Assembly: GCA_907163375.1 (NCBI GenBank)
Contig: CAJQUW010001671.1
Location: 1 to 64,000, forward strand
Source: Prostheceraeus crozeri
Taxonomy: Eukaryota > Platyhelminthes > Polycladida > Euryleptidae
Direction of reading: 5' to 3'
Length of the DNA: 64,000 nt
The notes beneath the pieces were generated by a model. It ran no database searches and was not told where the DNA came from. It saw only the letters and a list, made by a program, of their open reading frames with translations. Below are positions 1 to 15,200 of this stretch, in pieces. The translations under genes were made by a program, and so were the position numbers. The first letter of the stretch is position 1. Every line of letters begins with the position of its first letter.

Positions 1-228
1 AAAACCGTTTGAAAATGGCGGTTTTGGTGCAATGATCAGATTTCTATTCTGTCCGAAGTCACCCCCATCGTACGGTACACTCATTTCACCAAGTTTGGGT
101 TAGCTCTCTCACGTAGACAGACTCGACCCCTGGACCTTCTACACCTCGGCACCGAACCGCAGCCCCTAGCTACCTAAGCTATCGTATTACCTTGAAATCT
201 ATCGATTCAATCTTATTCTGCCTTTCAG

Positions 229-296
229 CATCGACAGTGTCGGTGTCTTGAGACATGCCAATATTAAAGGTGAAGAAGTTGCCACGAGAAAGAAAA
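229..296 (+). CDS. NFKB: NF-kappaB exon a: end of RHD N-terminal domain
   Basis: 68-nt internal exon between a pyrimidine-rich acceptor (TTCAG) and donor AAAA/GTGAGT. One base completes the preceding codon, 22 codons follow, and one base is left over. It reads as the strand and linker that leave the DNA-binding half of the Rel domain: SVGVLR corresponds to the NLGI(L/Q) segment of vertebrate p105 and p65, followed by a Lys-rich stretch. An ATG inside the exon (at 255) is out of frame and not a start. The preceding exon is outside the window. Confidence 0.85.
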
Positions 297-3200
297 GTGA
301 GTGAATCTCTTCATGCATGTAACTGTTCATATCATGACTTCGAATCTTTCCAGCTGAAAAGAAGGACAGTCAGGATTCAGTATGGTTGTTGGCATCATTA
401 TACCGAGTCAGTGATAATATGCTGATTTGCCAAGCGAAATCCGATGAGATATACGATGTCAAGAAATTGAATCTCAAAATACATCATATCAATCCTGGAA
501 CGGCTTCAGAATCAGGACGGCAGGAAATGACAATTCTTTGTTCAAAGATAAAGGAGAGTACTAAGGTACAGTTGAAAATATTCATCGATTTCTCATTGAT
601 TTCATGATCAAAGTGCAGTCGAGAATCGCTATAACAAACCGTCTTTCATGGATCACATTTTTTCGAGAGCATTGACGGCAAATCTTTTATTTTATGCATG
701 TAGTTCATTTCGGTGTTTCGGTGAATATGCGTTGATCATCATCAGACAGCGCAGAATTCGATTAACTCTTTCAGTTTACTAGAAGTTACTTACTTTACTT
801 TCTCCTTTTTCCGTCCCTTGTTTCAGTGTATTGGGGAGGGTGGGTCTAATGAAAACTAATTCAAAACGATGGCACATGCTGCAACTTAATGGGTAAAAAG
901 GAATTCCTAATATCTTACAGAGATTGGAAAAATAGTCGTACGTCGCTTGCGGATTGCTGTGAATTCCTCCAAAATGTTTCGATTGTCACGATTCCTTCAG
1001 ATTCAAAGAATTCAGATCATTCCGCACAAGTTTTCTCGTTGATTTGGTCCGTTGATTTAGTTCGCTCCATCTCTTCGTAGAATTTATCAGCGACTGCTAC
1101 TGTGACATCTAAGTGTGACCGAGCGAAGAACTCGATGTGTATGACACGCACGCCACTAACTGCTGTGTGAGGCTCACTGCTTATCAGTGATTGCTACTGT
1201 GACAGCGAAGCTTGACCGAGCGAAGAACTAGATTTGTATGACACGTACGCCACTGACTGCTGTGTGAGGCTCACTACTTATCAGTGACTGCTACTGTGCC
1301 AGCGAAGTGTGACCTAGCGAAGAACTCGATGTGTGTGACACGCACGCCACTGACTGCTGTGTGAGGCTCACTGCTTATCAGTGACTGCTACTGTGACAGC
1401 GAAGTGTGACCGAGCGAAGAACTCGATGTGTATGACACGCACGCCACTGACTGCTGTGTGAGGCTCACTGCTTATCAGTGACTGCTACTGTGCCAGCGAA
1501 GTGTGACCGAGCGAAGAACTCGATGTGTATGACACGCACGCCACTGACTGCTGTGTGAGGCTCACTACTTATCAGTGACTGCTACTGTGCCAGCGAAGTG
1601 TGACCGAGCGAAGAACTCGATGTGTATGACACGCACGCCACTGACTGCTGTGTGAGGTTCACTGCTTATCAGTGACTGCTACTGTGCCAGCGAAGTGTGA
1701 CCGAGCGAAGAACTCGATGTGTATGACACGCACGCCACTGACTGCTGTGTGAGGCTCACTACTTATCAGTGACTGCTACTGTGCCAGCGAAGTGTGACCG
1801 AGCGAAGAACTCGGTGTGTGTGACACGCACGCCACTGACTGCTGTGTGAGGCTCACTACTTATCAGTGACTGCTACTGTGCCAGCGAAGTGTGACCGAGC
1901 GAAGAACTCGATGTGTATGACACGCACGCCACTAACTGCTGTGTGAGGCTCACTGCTTATCAGTGATTGCTACTGTGACAGCGAAGCTTGACCGAGCGAA
2001 GAACTCGATGTGTATGACACGCACGCCATTGACTGCTGTGTGAGGCTCACTACTTATCAGTGACTGCTACTGTGCCAGCGAAGTGTGACCTAGCGAAGAA
2101 CTCGATGTGTGTGACACGCACGCCACTGACTGCTGTGTGAGACTCACTGCTTATCAGTGACTGCTACTGTGACAGTGAAGCTTGACCGAGCGAAGAACTA
2201 GATTTGTATGACACGCACGCCACTAACTGCTGTCTGAGGCTCACTGCTTATCAGTGACTGCTACTGTGACCGAGCGAAGAACTCGATGTTTATGACACGC
2301 ACGCCACTAACTGCTGTTTGAGGCTCACTGCTTATCAGTGACGACTTGTTCGACCGTGGATCGTGTGAAGTGTGTGCCATTCCATTATCGCATGCGAGAT
2401 ATGACTCCGCCCTTCTAGGAAACGAGCAGTCTAATTCTATGTCAGACAGTCATGTGACCGAAGTAAATTACAAACAAAGAATAAAAAGTTGACCATTAAA
2501 TCTGTTGACTGTTCCCGTCATTCACAAAATGAGTACCTTCAGTCAAGGCATCTAAGGAGAATCGAGAGAGAGAAAATAAATTGTTGAGACTCACATTACC
2601 GTCGTTCTTCAACATTGTGAGGCTTGTATGGCCACGATTCTTAATAATGTTTAGTAATGCATTCCAGATTATGAATTTATAAGGTTATGAAAGGAATATG
2701 CTCAAAACTCTCGTCTTCAAAATCCTAACGATATTTGAGAATAAAGTGGGAACCGTTGCCTGCATACCTGTAGCGGCCAGACCTCTGTACCGGTTTGACC
2801 GATTTTGATTATATGCTTAAATTCTATTTTTGTTTATCACTAAAATGTGGAGAGCTGCTAAATTTTCTACGAGGCACACTGAATGTAAGCAACTCATTAA
2901 ACAAGCACAACGTGTACATGTAAGTACCAGCTCTGCTCAAAAGTATGTTTAACCTCTTCATCGCTATAACGAGCCTTATCATTTGGATCCCGCGAAGTTC
3001 GGCATAGTGAGTCTCGACGGTATCAAGTAGAATGACTTTTATGAACAGGGCTTGACCTGCAATTGTTATTATTTTCTATAGAATATGATGGATGCGTTCA
3101 AAAATGCTCTTATTGAAATAGAATAAAAGTACCACGCTGAATTAAAGAGATGCAGTCTGTTATGACGTTTCGAGTGATGCTACCATTTTGAAGTGGACAG

Positions 3201-6200
3201 ACTGCGGAGTTGCAACAGTTATCAGACATGAACGCTATTATCAAATCTGTTATTAACAACTCTACAGTGCAGTATCGAAGAGATATAAATCACGGATACA
3301 TACAACATGTTTTGCAGGATGTCTGCGACTTTGAGAAAGCTAGAATTTGGATTTCAGACACCCTGTCGGTCTTTTTTGTCACTTAAAAACTCTCTTCACC
3401 CAGTCTTCTTCCGGTAAACGTGTCCAAACCATCATGAGCGATTTCTACGGATACTGCTGCTGCTTATAGGCTCCAAGTTTAAGCGCATTTGAGCACCGTT
3501 CCCACATTCGACGCACTCAGTCGCATCCAGCCTTCTTTCATTTTCTGCTTTCAGAGTCGATGTTCCACTTGCGCACGACATACAAGTTTGGATGCAAGCT
3601 TTGAAAGTCTTTTATTTCATGCTTAAGTTGGGCACTCTTGATGTTAAGAAAGATGATCATTTGCGTAGCGTTCTCTAACCTGCGCGCATTCTTGCGGCGA
3701 CAGCAGACTCATCACTTATGTGACAAGCTTTGCACGGCCTCATGCTCGTCACCATATACAACAACATTGTCTAACACATCTTTTGTGGGATGTGTTACTT
3801 ATAAATACTAAATTCGAATATACCAGACGAGAAGAGATGTCAGTCAACCACATGGCATATTGATGGCGCCGTTCAATCGTTTCTTCCGTGTTGCGCTGGT
3901 ACGGTACTTTCTTTATCAGCTTCGTATCGCTCGTCTTGTTGTGGAAACGCTGACACTTAGCTCAAATCGATCATTTCATCGCCTCGTAAGTGCGGTTACG
4001 CTAAACTTTGTCGGTGTCGTTGCAAAATGGAATAAATTGCCTTAATCTTGATTCCTAGTAGCATTGAAACGTCTTTGACTGCTCTTCCCTGATTGTAAAC
4101 CAACTCAATAACTCTCTCAATATCAGTACGTGCTAGATCTTTCCCTCTCGGCATGGTTAGTACGAATTACACGTCAAAGAATGATTTAAATTTTTTATCT
4201 TTATTTGACTGCTATGATTCTCTATTCAAATGACAAGATTCTGCAATCAAAAGAGATATCTCTTTATTCAAAATCAAGATATCTTCAATCTAATGCTACA
4301 ATGCTTTATTCGAATGACATAGTTCGCTAATCGAATGACACTTTTCTTCAATTGAATGAACAATCCGGTACTTGCTCTCACTCCTCGTTTATTGTCGTTT
4401 GTGCCCCAGGTTTGAGGGTGCGACATTTGGGACACGTCGATTCTCGTTCGCATGAGTGCTCCTCCTCTTGCACAAGTTGAGATGTAGGAGCTGCCTCGTG
4501 ACGTGCATCCACTTTTTCCTCTGTCCGCCTTTGATGCTCGGACCCGGTATCTCAAGATCGATTATTCTCCTCGGTCACTTGCGGTTGGACATTCTTTGGA
4601 GGTGACCGCACCACCTTAAGCGGTTATGCCGCAACTCTGCATCCACATTGGTGAGGCCAAGCGTGAGCTTCGCTCATAAAGTTTGACCGCACACATCCAT
4701 CTTATCATGGAGTTCTCGTTCTTGGTGAGGCGTGCGAGATCTTCTGCTTTGATGGGCCATGTCACCGCTACAACAGTACGCTTCTTATACAATGCCTTGT
4801 AAACATGACCCCTGTGTTGTCTGAGAGAAATTCCTTTATTCGTCAGGACTGGCAACAGATGATGGAAATTCTTCCAAGCACTTCTGACACGGGCAGGTAC
4901 CACCCCAACACAGCCTCCAGATCTCCCAAGCACATCACCCAAATAACATAAGTCTTCTTCAACTTCATACAAGTCGTTGCCAACTACCATCCGAGCGACC
5001 TGCGGCTGTGATGTGGGGAATTCTCCTTTGCAACGCCGTCAAGTAAAATATGGATCAGCGCGTAGAACTGACAGATCAGTACATCTACAATTCACCCATA
5101 TTCGACAAGTTAAGCAGCGGATCGAGTTCCTTCTCACGCCCTTCCTGCAGACACCACAAGGAAACATTCCTTCATCTCTCACTAATTCCTGACCATTCTT
5201 GCGGCTGATAAGAACCTTAGTCTTATCGATGTTGACTGCCATGTCTCTCGCCTCCAGGTTTGCCATCCAGCAAAGGAAACGAGTCTTTCTGCTGCCGTGC
5301 ACTTATTGCACACAAAAGAGGCTTTTGCTGGTTGAAGACGACCTCATCATGCACCCAACAATGACACGACGTACAGAGTTTTCAGAGCAAACACCACAAG
5401 GATAGCTGCCTGAAGTTGCAACCTGCATGCAGGGCTTGTTTTCCTTACTTACACTTCTTGATCTTGGACATGATCTCCTTCGACTCAGCAATCAACACAA
5501 AGTCATCTTCGCAAAATGTCTTGCAAGGGAAGTCACCGTTGGTCAGTGTTGCGATTTTTTGATAATTTTCGCGTACAAGCGTGTTTTTTCCATTTTTATC
5601 CAATTTGCGGGTGTTTGTCGTCCGTTTGGTTTTTAGTCTTACTTTTTTGATGATGTGTTATTATAGAAGGAATGAAAGTTTCAATACTGCTTGGAATATA
5701 CAAGGACAAATTAATTGTTGCAAAAAAGCAATTTTATAGTCTACTGGATTTCACGAATATGCGAATTACAAGTTCAAGAATCAAAATTTTATGAGTTTAG
5801 TGCTGTTGTTGGAAAGTTTGATATTTAACTGAAATTTTGATAATGATAAAATATATGATAATACGAATTATCTTTGCGCAGCTGCAAGCAATGAATAGAC
5901 ATCATAAGCTCATACGCTGACTATGACAAACAACGATTCAAGGAAGACAATAACAATTATCAAAAACAATCATTCGAATACTTTTAAGAAAAGAAATTTA
6001 CCATTAAGACCTAGGGTTTGATTTAATCTATAAGGGTTTGTTTTATCATTTAAGTCGTTTAGTCATTCCGATGCAAGCTTGTTAAAGTATTTAGGAAATT
6101 GGACCATGATGTTAAAATAATATTCAACACTTGTAAAACAGGACAGTACTTTAGAAGATAAAACAAATAAGCTGATGCGATCATGCGTTGTGTATAATTT

Positions 6201-9200
6201 TGAATGTCGGGTTGATCCTGATACCCAATACTTGGGACAAACGAAACGCAGATTATATCAAAGAATAAAAGAACATATAAGAGGTAACTCAGCCGCAAGT
6301 AGCCATCTGACCACATGTCCAAAATGTAGTAATGACATTAATAATTGATTTTCTGTTAAATACACAGGACGCAGTGAATTTGAAACTCGTATAGTAGAAG
6401 CGTTGTAAAATAAAAGACAAAACTACTATATTAAATCAAACCAGAGGTCTTAATTGTAAATCTCTTTTCTTGAAAGTATTTGAATAATTGTTATTGTTTT
6501 CCTTGAATCGTTGTTTGTCATTGTCAGCGTATGAGCTGATTATATCTAGAATAATAATATACTACATTTCGAAATGACAAACGCATAACGGTTACAAATA
6601 ATCAAGGGGAAGATTGCAGTCAATGAGAAGTAATATCAGTATGAATCATTCGATGTATAAAGTTCTTTCCGTTGATCGCATTGATGGTCATTCTCCGCGG
6701 TCGATGCAGCCTGGGTCTGATGATTCTTCTATGTGCTGTTTCTGGTGGTAGAAGTCGATGAAGCACGTTTCCCCTCTGCTGTAATATTTTCTTATTATTT
6801 TTTCACTTTTCTCAACTATTTGCAACTATTATTGTCGCAACATTCAAGGAATGAACAAGAAGATGAAGCCAATGAAGCGTATTAAAGAATGAGGGTTGAC
6901 TAGTCTGATGAACATAAATGAAAGATAAAAAAACATGCACGCAAAAGCAGCATGCATTAATTATTGCAGGCTCACAACTTTGGCGATTTGTCAGTAGCGC
7001 GTTTGAAATGATATTTAATGAATGTCCATCGAAATTTCACGAACTTGCTAATTGCAAATCTCAAATTTGCCCGGGTTATGGCTTTAGAGGGTTGTGTGCA
7101 TTTTGAGAGATGTGAACGAGGCTTGCTGATGATTCCTCATATTGAATGAAATAGCATCTATTCCGGTCTGTTCCCATTTTTCAACTGAGGATGCAACTGA
7201 TAGAATATTTGATAATTCTATTTTAATGTTCATTTAGATATTTCATTTCTGAAGGAAGTATTGAATAAAGAAAGCTTACATGTAGTATTTGTCTGCGTAT
7301 AGTCTACAGATGCAATGCTCGAATGTTGCGTGTTGGCTGATCAACTTTCATTGGTCATTGATTTGTTATGGAGTCTTGCTCTTCTTCCCCATTTCGCACA
7401 TGCATTGTGTTCAATATAGATGAAAAAATCATGTTAGTTTAGACATACATGTTTCCTCTATCGAACCAATTACAAGCCTATCCTGGTGTTACTGTGCAAC
7501 TATCTAATTCATTATACTGAAACTATAGCAGATATGCGAATAATTTTAAGGGAAACATTAATTGACGTATATAAATTTGGGTCTGATTGAAGCACTAGCT
7601 ATATTGAATTCGTCTCAACATTTCGTAGAAAATGCGAATTTATGAAAATCCTTGGTACCCTTTATCAGGAATTGATGAGCGCGTATTTTTTGTCTTATGT
7701 AAAAGATCAAAACACTGCTCTTATCCTCTCTTTGAGGTAGCTGACTGCATTCGGATGCAGTCGGAAACGTTGTTGGACGTATTGACCGTCGTAATTCTTA
7801 TTACGGAGTATCAGTAATCAAATATGTGTGCGCGTTTTTTTAAACATGCGCGTGTCTTTTGTCCTTCCTCAAGAATCGCAACACTGTTGTTGGGTTGTGG
7901 TTGCCACTGCGTTCATTAGTACATGTAGAATGAAAAGGAGAGGACTCAGAACGAAAACTTGATGGACCCCAGCAGTTACTCCGAGAGACGTTGTGTTTCC
8001 GACTTCAGTGCGCACCAGTGTTTCGATTCCGGCGGGGTTTTGGAAATTTCGGCGGGTATGCGGGTTATTCACGGAATTTTAAGGATTTCGGTGGGTTTTC
8101 TGGCATGTGAGTTTTTTGATAAAACAACAAGAAGGATGGACCACAGACTTCTGTACTAGTAGTCGTAGAGGAGTCTGTGGATAGGCCTATTTCACCTAAT
8201 TTAGCGAGCAGCAGATGACAAAAAGCTTTTCGGCGGCTTTAGAGCACGACAAAGAAATGAAGACCCTGATAAAGAGGCAATTAGATGCCTTGGCGTTGGT
8301 GTCAGAAGAAAAGAAAAAAAATCGATCGAAAAGATCGTTTGATCGCCGAGTTGATCGCTGCTCGAGATGAAGATAAAGTAAAGTACGAGAAAGCACTCAA
8401 CGAAAAAGAAAAATTGGAAAAGCTTTCGAACAACCGTAAACGGATCGTTTTGGACGGTGTCATCGTATCGTCTGCGGCAAAATCTCTGTGCTCCAGCGTT
8501 GATCTCGACGAAGAGATCTGATGACAGTGCTTAAGACTCCGTTTTGTAACTTTTATAGAGTTTCATACTTACAGTCTTTATACATGTAGTTTTTGTTTTT
8601 GTCAGAAATTATCTGATAAGTCATAATTTTTCTCTCAGCAAAGATGTACGCAGATACACTTCACATTTTTTTCCGTTTTGAATAAATATTTTTCAAGTAC
8701 GTTCGCTGTGGATTTTTTCTCATTTTATGCACCTATACAATTTTGCATAGATCTATGGAGTCCGTTTCACATCGTTAAGAATTATTCAATTATTATTGAA
8801 CTGGTCTAAGTGCAGTTACGTTTTTTTCACTAATTTTAAATAATTCTAAATGGGTGTCTTATGTTTTCAAAACCTTGGAAAATGCCTCCCTAGCAAAATA
8901 GGATGTGTATTTTTATTGATTTCTATTCGTTTTTAATATTTTCGATCGGCGGGGTTTTTGTGCCTTCGGCGGGTTTTTCTCAAAAATCGAGAATCGAAAC
9001 ACTGGTGCGCACCATTTCGATGCGTCTTCTAATCGACAGCTCGCGTAGTTCCGTTGGCGGTTCCATCCAATCATTAATTTGACTTGATTTTGCACCTGAT
9101 GAAGTATGATGGTTCATGTAGTCAGCTGCTGGTGGATGAATGCTAGTACCGCATATTTGTCTCTGCTCAAATTATTTTCATAAATTAACTGTAACATGAA

Positions 9201-12200
9201 GATATTTCATGTAGTGTTACATATAAATAATTTCTATTATTCAATATCATGATGCATGTGGTTTGTGGGAATCCCTGAGCAGTTAAATTTATCAACCTTT
9301 ATCCATTGAATTTTTAGAGCAATATGCGATTCTTGGAAATCTGATTCCATAGAGAGACGGCGTCAGTTTGAATAGCGACGATAGTTGCTGCGTGACAAAG
9401 TTAGAAGAATTCCCATAAGCGTGTTTGATTCTAATAATAGTAACTGCAGTCAGCTGAATAAATATTATTGTTTTATGGGTTGTTCTCAGGACGAATTCGA
9501 TGATAACTTTCATGATAGGTTCCATACTCAGATTGTTTTGACTAATGATGGTGAGCATGAACCTGTTTGTCCAGATTGAATACCTTAGAGTAGGAAACAT
9601 CACGAATTTAAGCCTCCCAAATCCAATTTCACTAGAAGATCAGTAGGTTATCTCATGGCAAGCCAGATATCAAGTAAATGTTGATGAGTCAGAATAGATA
9701 TCTAATTCAATTATTTATCGTGAGTGATATGTATGATCATAGCTCTCGCACTTCAAAATTATTAGTTTTCTTTGATTGATTCTGATCTGACGATTTCACC
9801 TTCGATATGATGCGAAATTTACCTCTCTGTATTCAATGAAGCTATAGTCATACAGCCGAAATCATAGATGGTAGGGTAGTTCAATTGGTTAAGGGCCGGT
9901 CTTCACTACGGAGGTGCAGAACGTCCAGGGTTCGAGTCTGTCCGCCTTGGGAATGATCAATTATCATATTTCATAATTCATTCATCATGTTGAGAATTAA
10001 GGCATAGGAGTCTTCATCAGCTCATATAAAACCAATCATGTGGAATATTATCTTGGTGCGAACATATTGTGACCTTGACTTTGTTTGTCTACAATAGCGC
10101 AGGCTGCGCGTATGATAGTCTACGAATATCTATGTATCACGTTTGTACATCAAAATGAGAGGTGAGCAATATCTCTCAGGGTGCTTTCAGATCATAATGA
10201 TGACTCACGCCGCGAAGGTTATTGTCGTGTTATCAATGTCTTCTTTCGCCAATAAAATGCTTTCAAACTTACGTGCAGTCAAGACATATGATGAGTGTTA
10301 TATGTTAATTGGGATCTGTTCGGTTAGATTCATCTCCATCACTTTTTCCGACAATAGCAGCTTCATTCCTGCACAAAAGGTGTAAAAAAAGTCTAAAGGG
10401 TGTCTAAGGTACCCGTAAAAAAGGTGTGTTGTGGTAGTAGTCGTGGGAAGATTTCAAATAGCAGTATATAAGACGAACAGTCCGGCAGCCAGCACGAGTT
10501 TCTGCAGGGAACGAGGCCGAAAATGAGACTTTCACAGAATGATGTGCACCTCATAGTCCGGCAGCCAGCACGAGTTTCTGCAGGGAACGAGGCCGAAAAT
10601 GAGACTTTCACAGAATGATGTGCACCTCATAGTCCGGCAGCCAGCACGAGTTTCTGCAGGGAACGAGGCCGAAAATGATACTTTCACAGAATGAAGTGCA
10701 CCCCTGTCTATAAAGCTAACCACATTTAGATTTGGCGAGCTTTCTAATGTCGGCAAACACTAACATTTTGAGCAACTTTATCCACATTCTCACCTACATT
10801 GCCGATCAGATGCATGATAAAAACACATGCTTATCATAGGAAATGACCTGAAGACATTCCATGTCAAAAATTATGACTCTGGGCTTAGTACTTATCGTTG
10901 AATCAGAGAAAACATAGAAAATTTCATTTTAGCCAAAAACTGCAATCTGCGTCCCATTGGATTTACTTGTGTCCTCCTTTGATCCTGTCTGACAAGAAGA
11001 GGAACTCACAAGAAGTCGGCAGACGTGCAGATTCGAAGTACATCATTCTGTGAAAGTCTCTTTGTCGGCCTCGTTCCCTGCAGAAACTCGTTCTGGCTGC
11101 CGGACTAGAAGAAGGAGAGAGAACAATGCACACACTTGAACAAAAACTCAAATCATAGATACCTCATCCAGTGCAGAAACGAATAAATTCAAATCATCTT
11201 GACCAACTGTGAAGCTGCTAATGAGCACACAATCCAAAGCCGTGCCTTAACGCTCGCCCCACGGGTGTTTTTCCGAACGCGCTCTACTGGGGAGGGGGAA
11301 GCGAATTTCGCACCCCTGCTGATTTCCCAAACTATTGCACTAATTTTGCCAAGACACACACCTATCGAATAGGCATTGAATTAGGATTCAGAAAAACAGC
11401 ATCAGCTTTATTTCTAAGGTCATCCTTGGGCTGAGGTGAAGGTCAAATATTTCAAACATCCAGATCAGCTCAAATATCAGTAAAATTGCACTTTAGTGTT
11501 TAGTCTCTGCAGATGAAGAAACAACCATATTCGGAGACACTGACGCTAAAAGCAATATGATTCTGAAAAATTTCAATAATTGCTGATCAGATACGGAACT
11601 AAAAAGTACAAAAATATAAAAAAAACATATTTTGAAAGTTGTATGTCAAATTTCAGGCATGCATTCATAATAATTTCAAATGCAGATAATTTCAAATTCA
11701 AAGATTTTGCATTTGCGAATATTTCTATATTAATAGGAGGACTCCTTTATGCAATCTTAACTTGTTTCATCAAGAATTGATGCCGCAATTTACATTAGAA
11801 GTGTACCGAAATCAGTCAAAATATTTCAAACATTTAAAAATTTTAAAATATCTCTCGCGCCAAAAGTATTGTGTCAAATTTATAATCCTTCAGCCAAAAG
11901 TTGCATAACACGTAGACAGTAGGCTACTAGAAATCTGATGGCCACAGCTTGCCTGGTTTAAAAGATATTCAAAAAATTCGCCGGTAGTGGACGAAAAACG
12001 CCCTTCCGCTAGTGGGGCGAAGTGGCACAATAAATAGTGGTATTCAACCACATGTAATAAATTTGAAAAGCTTTTATTCTGAACAGGAAGGTGTTGAAAA
12101 TCACACGTGTATTTTGAGTCACCGCAACGATCGTAACACATTATTATCGTGTGCAGTTGTGTTCACAATTGTGTGTGTTCTATCCATCGTTGAAAACTAG

Positions 12201-15200
12201 GGGGTGCTTGATAAAAAAGATTCGTCTGGCGTGTACTTGTCGACAAAATACAAAAACACTTGGTTTACACGCAGGTTAGAATGTGCAACACAACAGCTTT
12301 ACACACATTATTGTACACCGGCCTTTAGTGAAGTAGTACATTTGTGATTTGCATATGTGGACCACTAAATCTGAATCCTCCTAAATGCAATTTTGCATTT
12401 TGGCCTTATTGTTAAATAACTATTAGCAAGACTGTCAGCTGCGAGTCAACTCAAGTGAATCTCACATCTGAAGAAGCACTAAATGTTTGATCTCTGACAA
12501 TTTTGTCTCATTTACTTGGGATCTTGGGAGTTTTAGGTTTGAATCAAGTGGAAAATGAGGGTGAATCGACCGAATAGACACTCATTGGAATGATTTCTTT
12601 CATTCAATAATATCTTGATGCATGTGCTTCGTGGGAAACCCTGAGGAGATATAATTATCAACTTCATTGCGTGATGCAGCTTGCTATTCGATTCTTGGAA
12701 ATCCGCAGAGACACGGCGTCAGTTTGAATAACAACGACAGTTGCAGCTGTGTTCGATAAGTCAAAATGTGCATGAAGCAATGACATTAGCTAAATTTATC
12801 TGTTGAGAATTTCCCAGAATCGAGTTTGCTTCTAATAATAGTGACTGCAGTCAACAATGCAAATATAATGATGAAAACATGCATAAATTTGTAAATCATT
12901 CATGTCGACATGTCACAGATAAATATGTACAAGAGATGCAATACTGCTAATGCTAAATAAGTTTGCAGCTAAAAAAAAGTTCCTTCATGGTTCAATTGCT
13001 TGTTCAGACTAGGGTTATACTTTTTAATAAATAACGCCTCCATAATATTCAGTTCAAAGTTATTGGACGCTTGTCCCAAGATTTTAAAGTTACTAGAGTT
13101 ACAGCTAAGTTATGCTTGTGAGGTTGATCCTCGCACTACTCATATTGGTAGAACTCTAAGACACTTGAATGCTAGAATCAAGGAACATAGTCAAAAAATG
13201 TCTGCGATCTCGGATCATAGGATAAACTGTAGCTGTAGCTGTAACTCTAGTAACTTTAAAATCTTGGGACAAGCGTCCAATAACTTTGAACTGAATATTA
13301 TGGAGGCGTTATTTATTAAAAAGTATAACCCTAGTCTGAACAAGCAAGTGAACCATGAAGGAACTTTTTTTAGCTGCAAACTTATTTAGCATTAGCAGTA
13401 TTGCATCTCTTGTACATATTTATCTGTGACATGTCGACATGAATGATTTACAAATTTATGCATGTTTTCATCATTATATTTGCATTGTTGACTGCAGTCA
13501 CTATTATTAGAAGCAAACTCGATTCTGGGAAATTCTCAACAGATAAATTTAGCTAATGTCATTGCTTCATGCACATTTTGACTTATCGAACACAGCTGCA
13601 ACTGTCGTTGTTATTCAAACTGACGCCGTGTCTCTGCGGATTTCCAAGAATCGAATAGCAAGCTGCATCACGCAATGAAGTTGATAATTATATCTCAGGG
13701 TTTCCCACGAAGCACATGCATCAAGATATTATTGAATGAAAGAAATCATTCCAATGAGTGTCTATTCGGTCGATTCACCCTCATTTTCCACTTGATTCAA
13801 ACCTAAAACTCCCAAGATCCCAAGTAAATGAGACAAAATTGTCAGAGATCAAACACTTAGTGCTTCTTCTGATGTGAGATTCATCCAAGTTGACTCGCAG
13901 CTGACAGTCTTGCTAATAGTTATTTAACAATAAGGCCAAAATGCAAAATTGCATTCAGGAGGATTCAGATTTAGTGGTCCACATATGCAAATCACAAATG
14001 TACTACTTCACTAAAGGCCGGTGTACAACAATGTGTGTAAAGTTGTTGTGTTGCACATTCTAACCTGCGTGTAAACCGAGTGTTTTTGTATTTTGTCGAC
14101 AAGTACACGCCAGACGAATCTTTTTTATCAAGCACCCCTAGTTTTCAACGATGGAAGAACACACACAATTGTGAACACAACTGCACACGATAATAATGTG
14201 TTACGATCGTTGCGGTGACTCAAAATACACGTGTGATTTTCAACACCTCCCTGTTCAGCATAAACGCTTTTCAAATTTATTACACGTGGTTGAATACCAC
14301 TATTTATTGTGCCACTTCGCCCCACTAGCGGAAGGGCGTTTTTCGTCCACCACCGGCGAATTTTTTGAATATCTTTTAAACCAAGCAAGCTGTGGCCATC
14401 AGATTTCTAGTAGCTTACTGTCTACGTATTTTGCAACTTTTGGCTGAAGGATTATAAATTTGGCACAATACTTTTGGCGTGAGAGATATTTTAAAATTTG
14501 AATGTTTGAAATATTTTGACTGATTTCGGTACACTTCTAATGTACATTATATTACGGCATCAATTCTTGATGAAATAAGTTGAGATAATCTTTGAATTTG
14601 AAATTATCAGCTTATTATGAATGCATGCCTGAAATTTGACATTCAACTTTCAAAATATGATTCTTTATCATTTTTGTACTTCTTAGTTCTTCATCTGATC
14701 AGCAATTACGGAAATTTTTCAGAATCATATTGCTTTTAGCCTTAGTGTCTCGATAAAAGTCACCGAATATGGTTGTTTCTTCATCTGCAGAAACTAAACA
14801 GTAAAGTGCGATTTTACTGATATTTGAGCTGATCTGAATGAGGGGTTACTCAATGAAAAGTAAAAATTGTATTATTTTCAATAAATCAAATAAAAAAAAC
14901 ATCTTCTAATCTGATTAAGCTGTCCCCATCAGAAACCTATTCGCACGCCTCTTGAAAGCATCAAGATTGTATTGGTCAGGGAAAGTGGTCTGGGGAGGCT
15001 GATTCCAAAGCTGTGCCGTGCGAACAAAAAAGCTTTTCGATCGACTCACAGTACGTGCGCGTTCTAAGCTCACATTATAGCATGTGAGTGCATTAGCTCG
15101 GCGTGTGCTTCTGGAGAAGATCTTAGATTTGGGTACGCACTCATTTACTGCAGAGCTGCTTCTACCGAAATAGTGCTTGTAGAAGAGACTGAGTGAAGCA

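Larger units (their letters stand above)
7869..9075 (-). pseudogene. Zinc-finger LINE fragment (RT domain), split by a hAT insertion
   Basis: Minus strand, in two pieces: 9075-9005 encodes ELSIRRRIEMVRTE-like sequence and 8015-7869 continues with RTEVGNTTSLGVTAGV, then VLSPLLFI. The last is the reverse-transcriptase motif normally written GVHQGSVLSPLLF, here with GS replaced (HQVFVLSP). The pieces join exactly at the 8-bp target duplication of the hAT element 8016-9004. Same LINE group as 4600-5530 and 15290-15895. A short 5'- and 3'-truncated piece. Confidence 0.75.

Noticed and set aside
255-257. ATG in the first NF-kappaB exon as a start codon
   Set aside because: Out of frame with the Rel reading frame; the in-frame sequence is open from the acceptor at 228.
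9867-9952. A functional tRNA gene
   Set aside because: A and B boxes are present but no acceptor stem or clear cloverleaf closes, and a related half occurs elsewhere, fitting a SINE head.
11890-14447. Matching 83-residue ORFs in the two arms of the palindrome
   Set aside because: They match only because the arms are inverted copies; the differences between them change amino acids freely and no domain is recognised.
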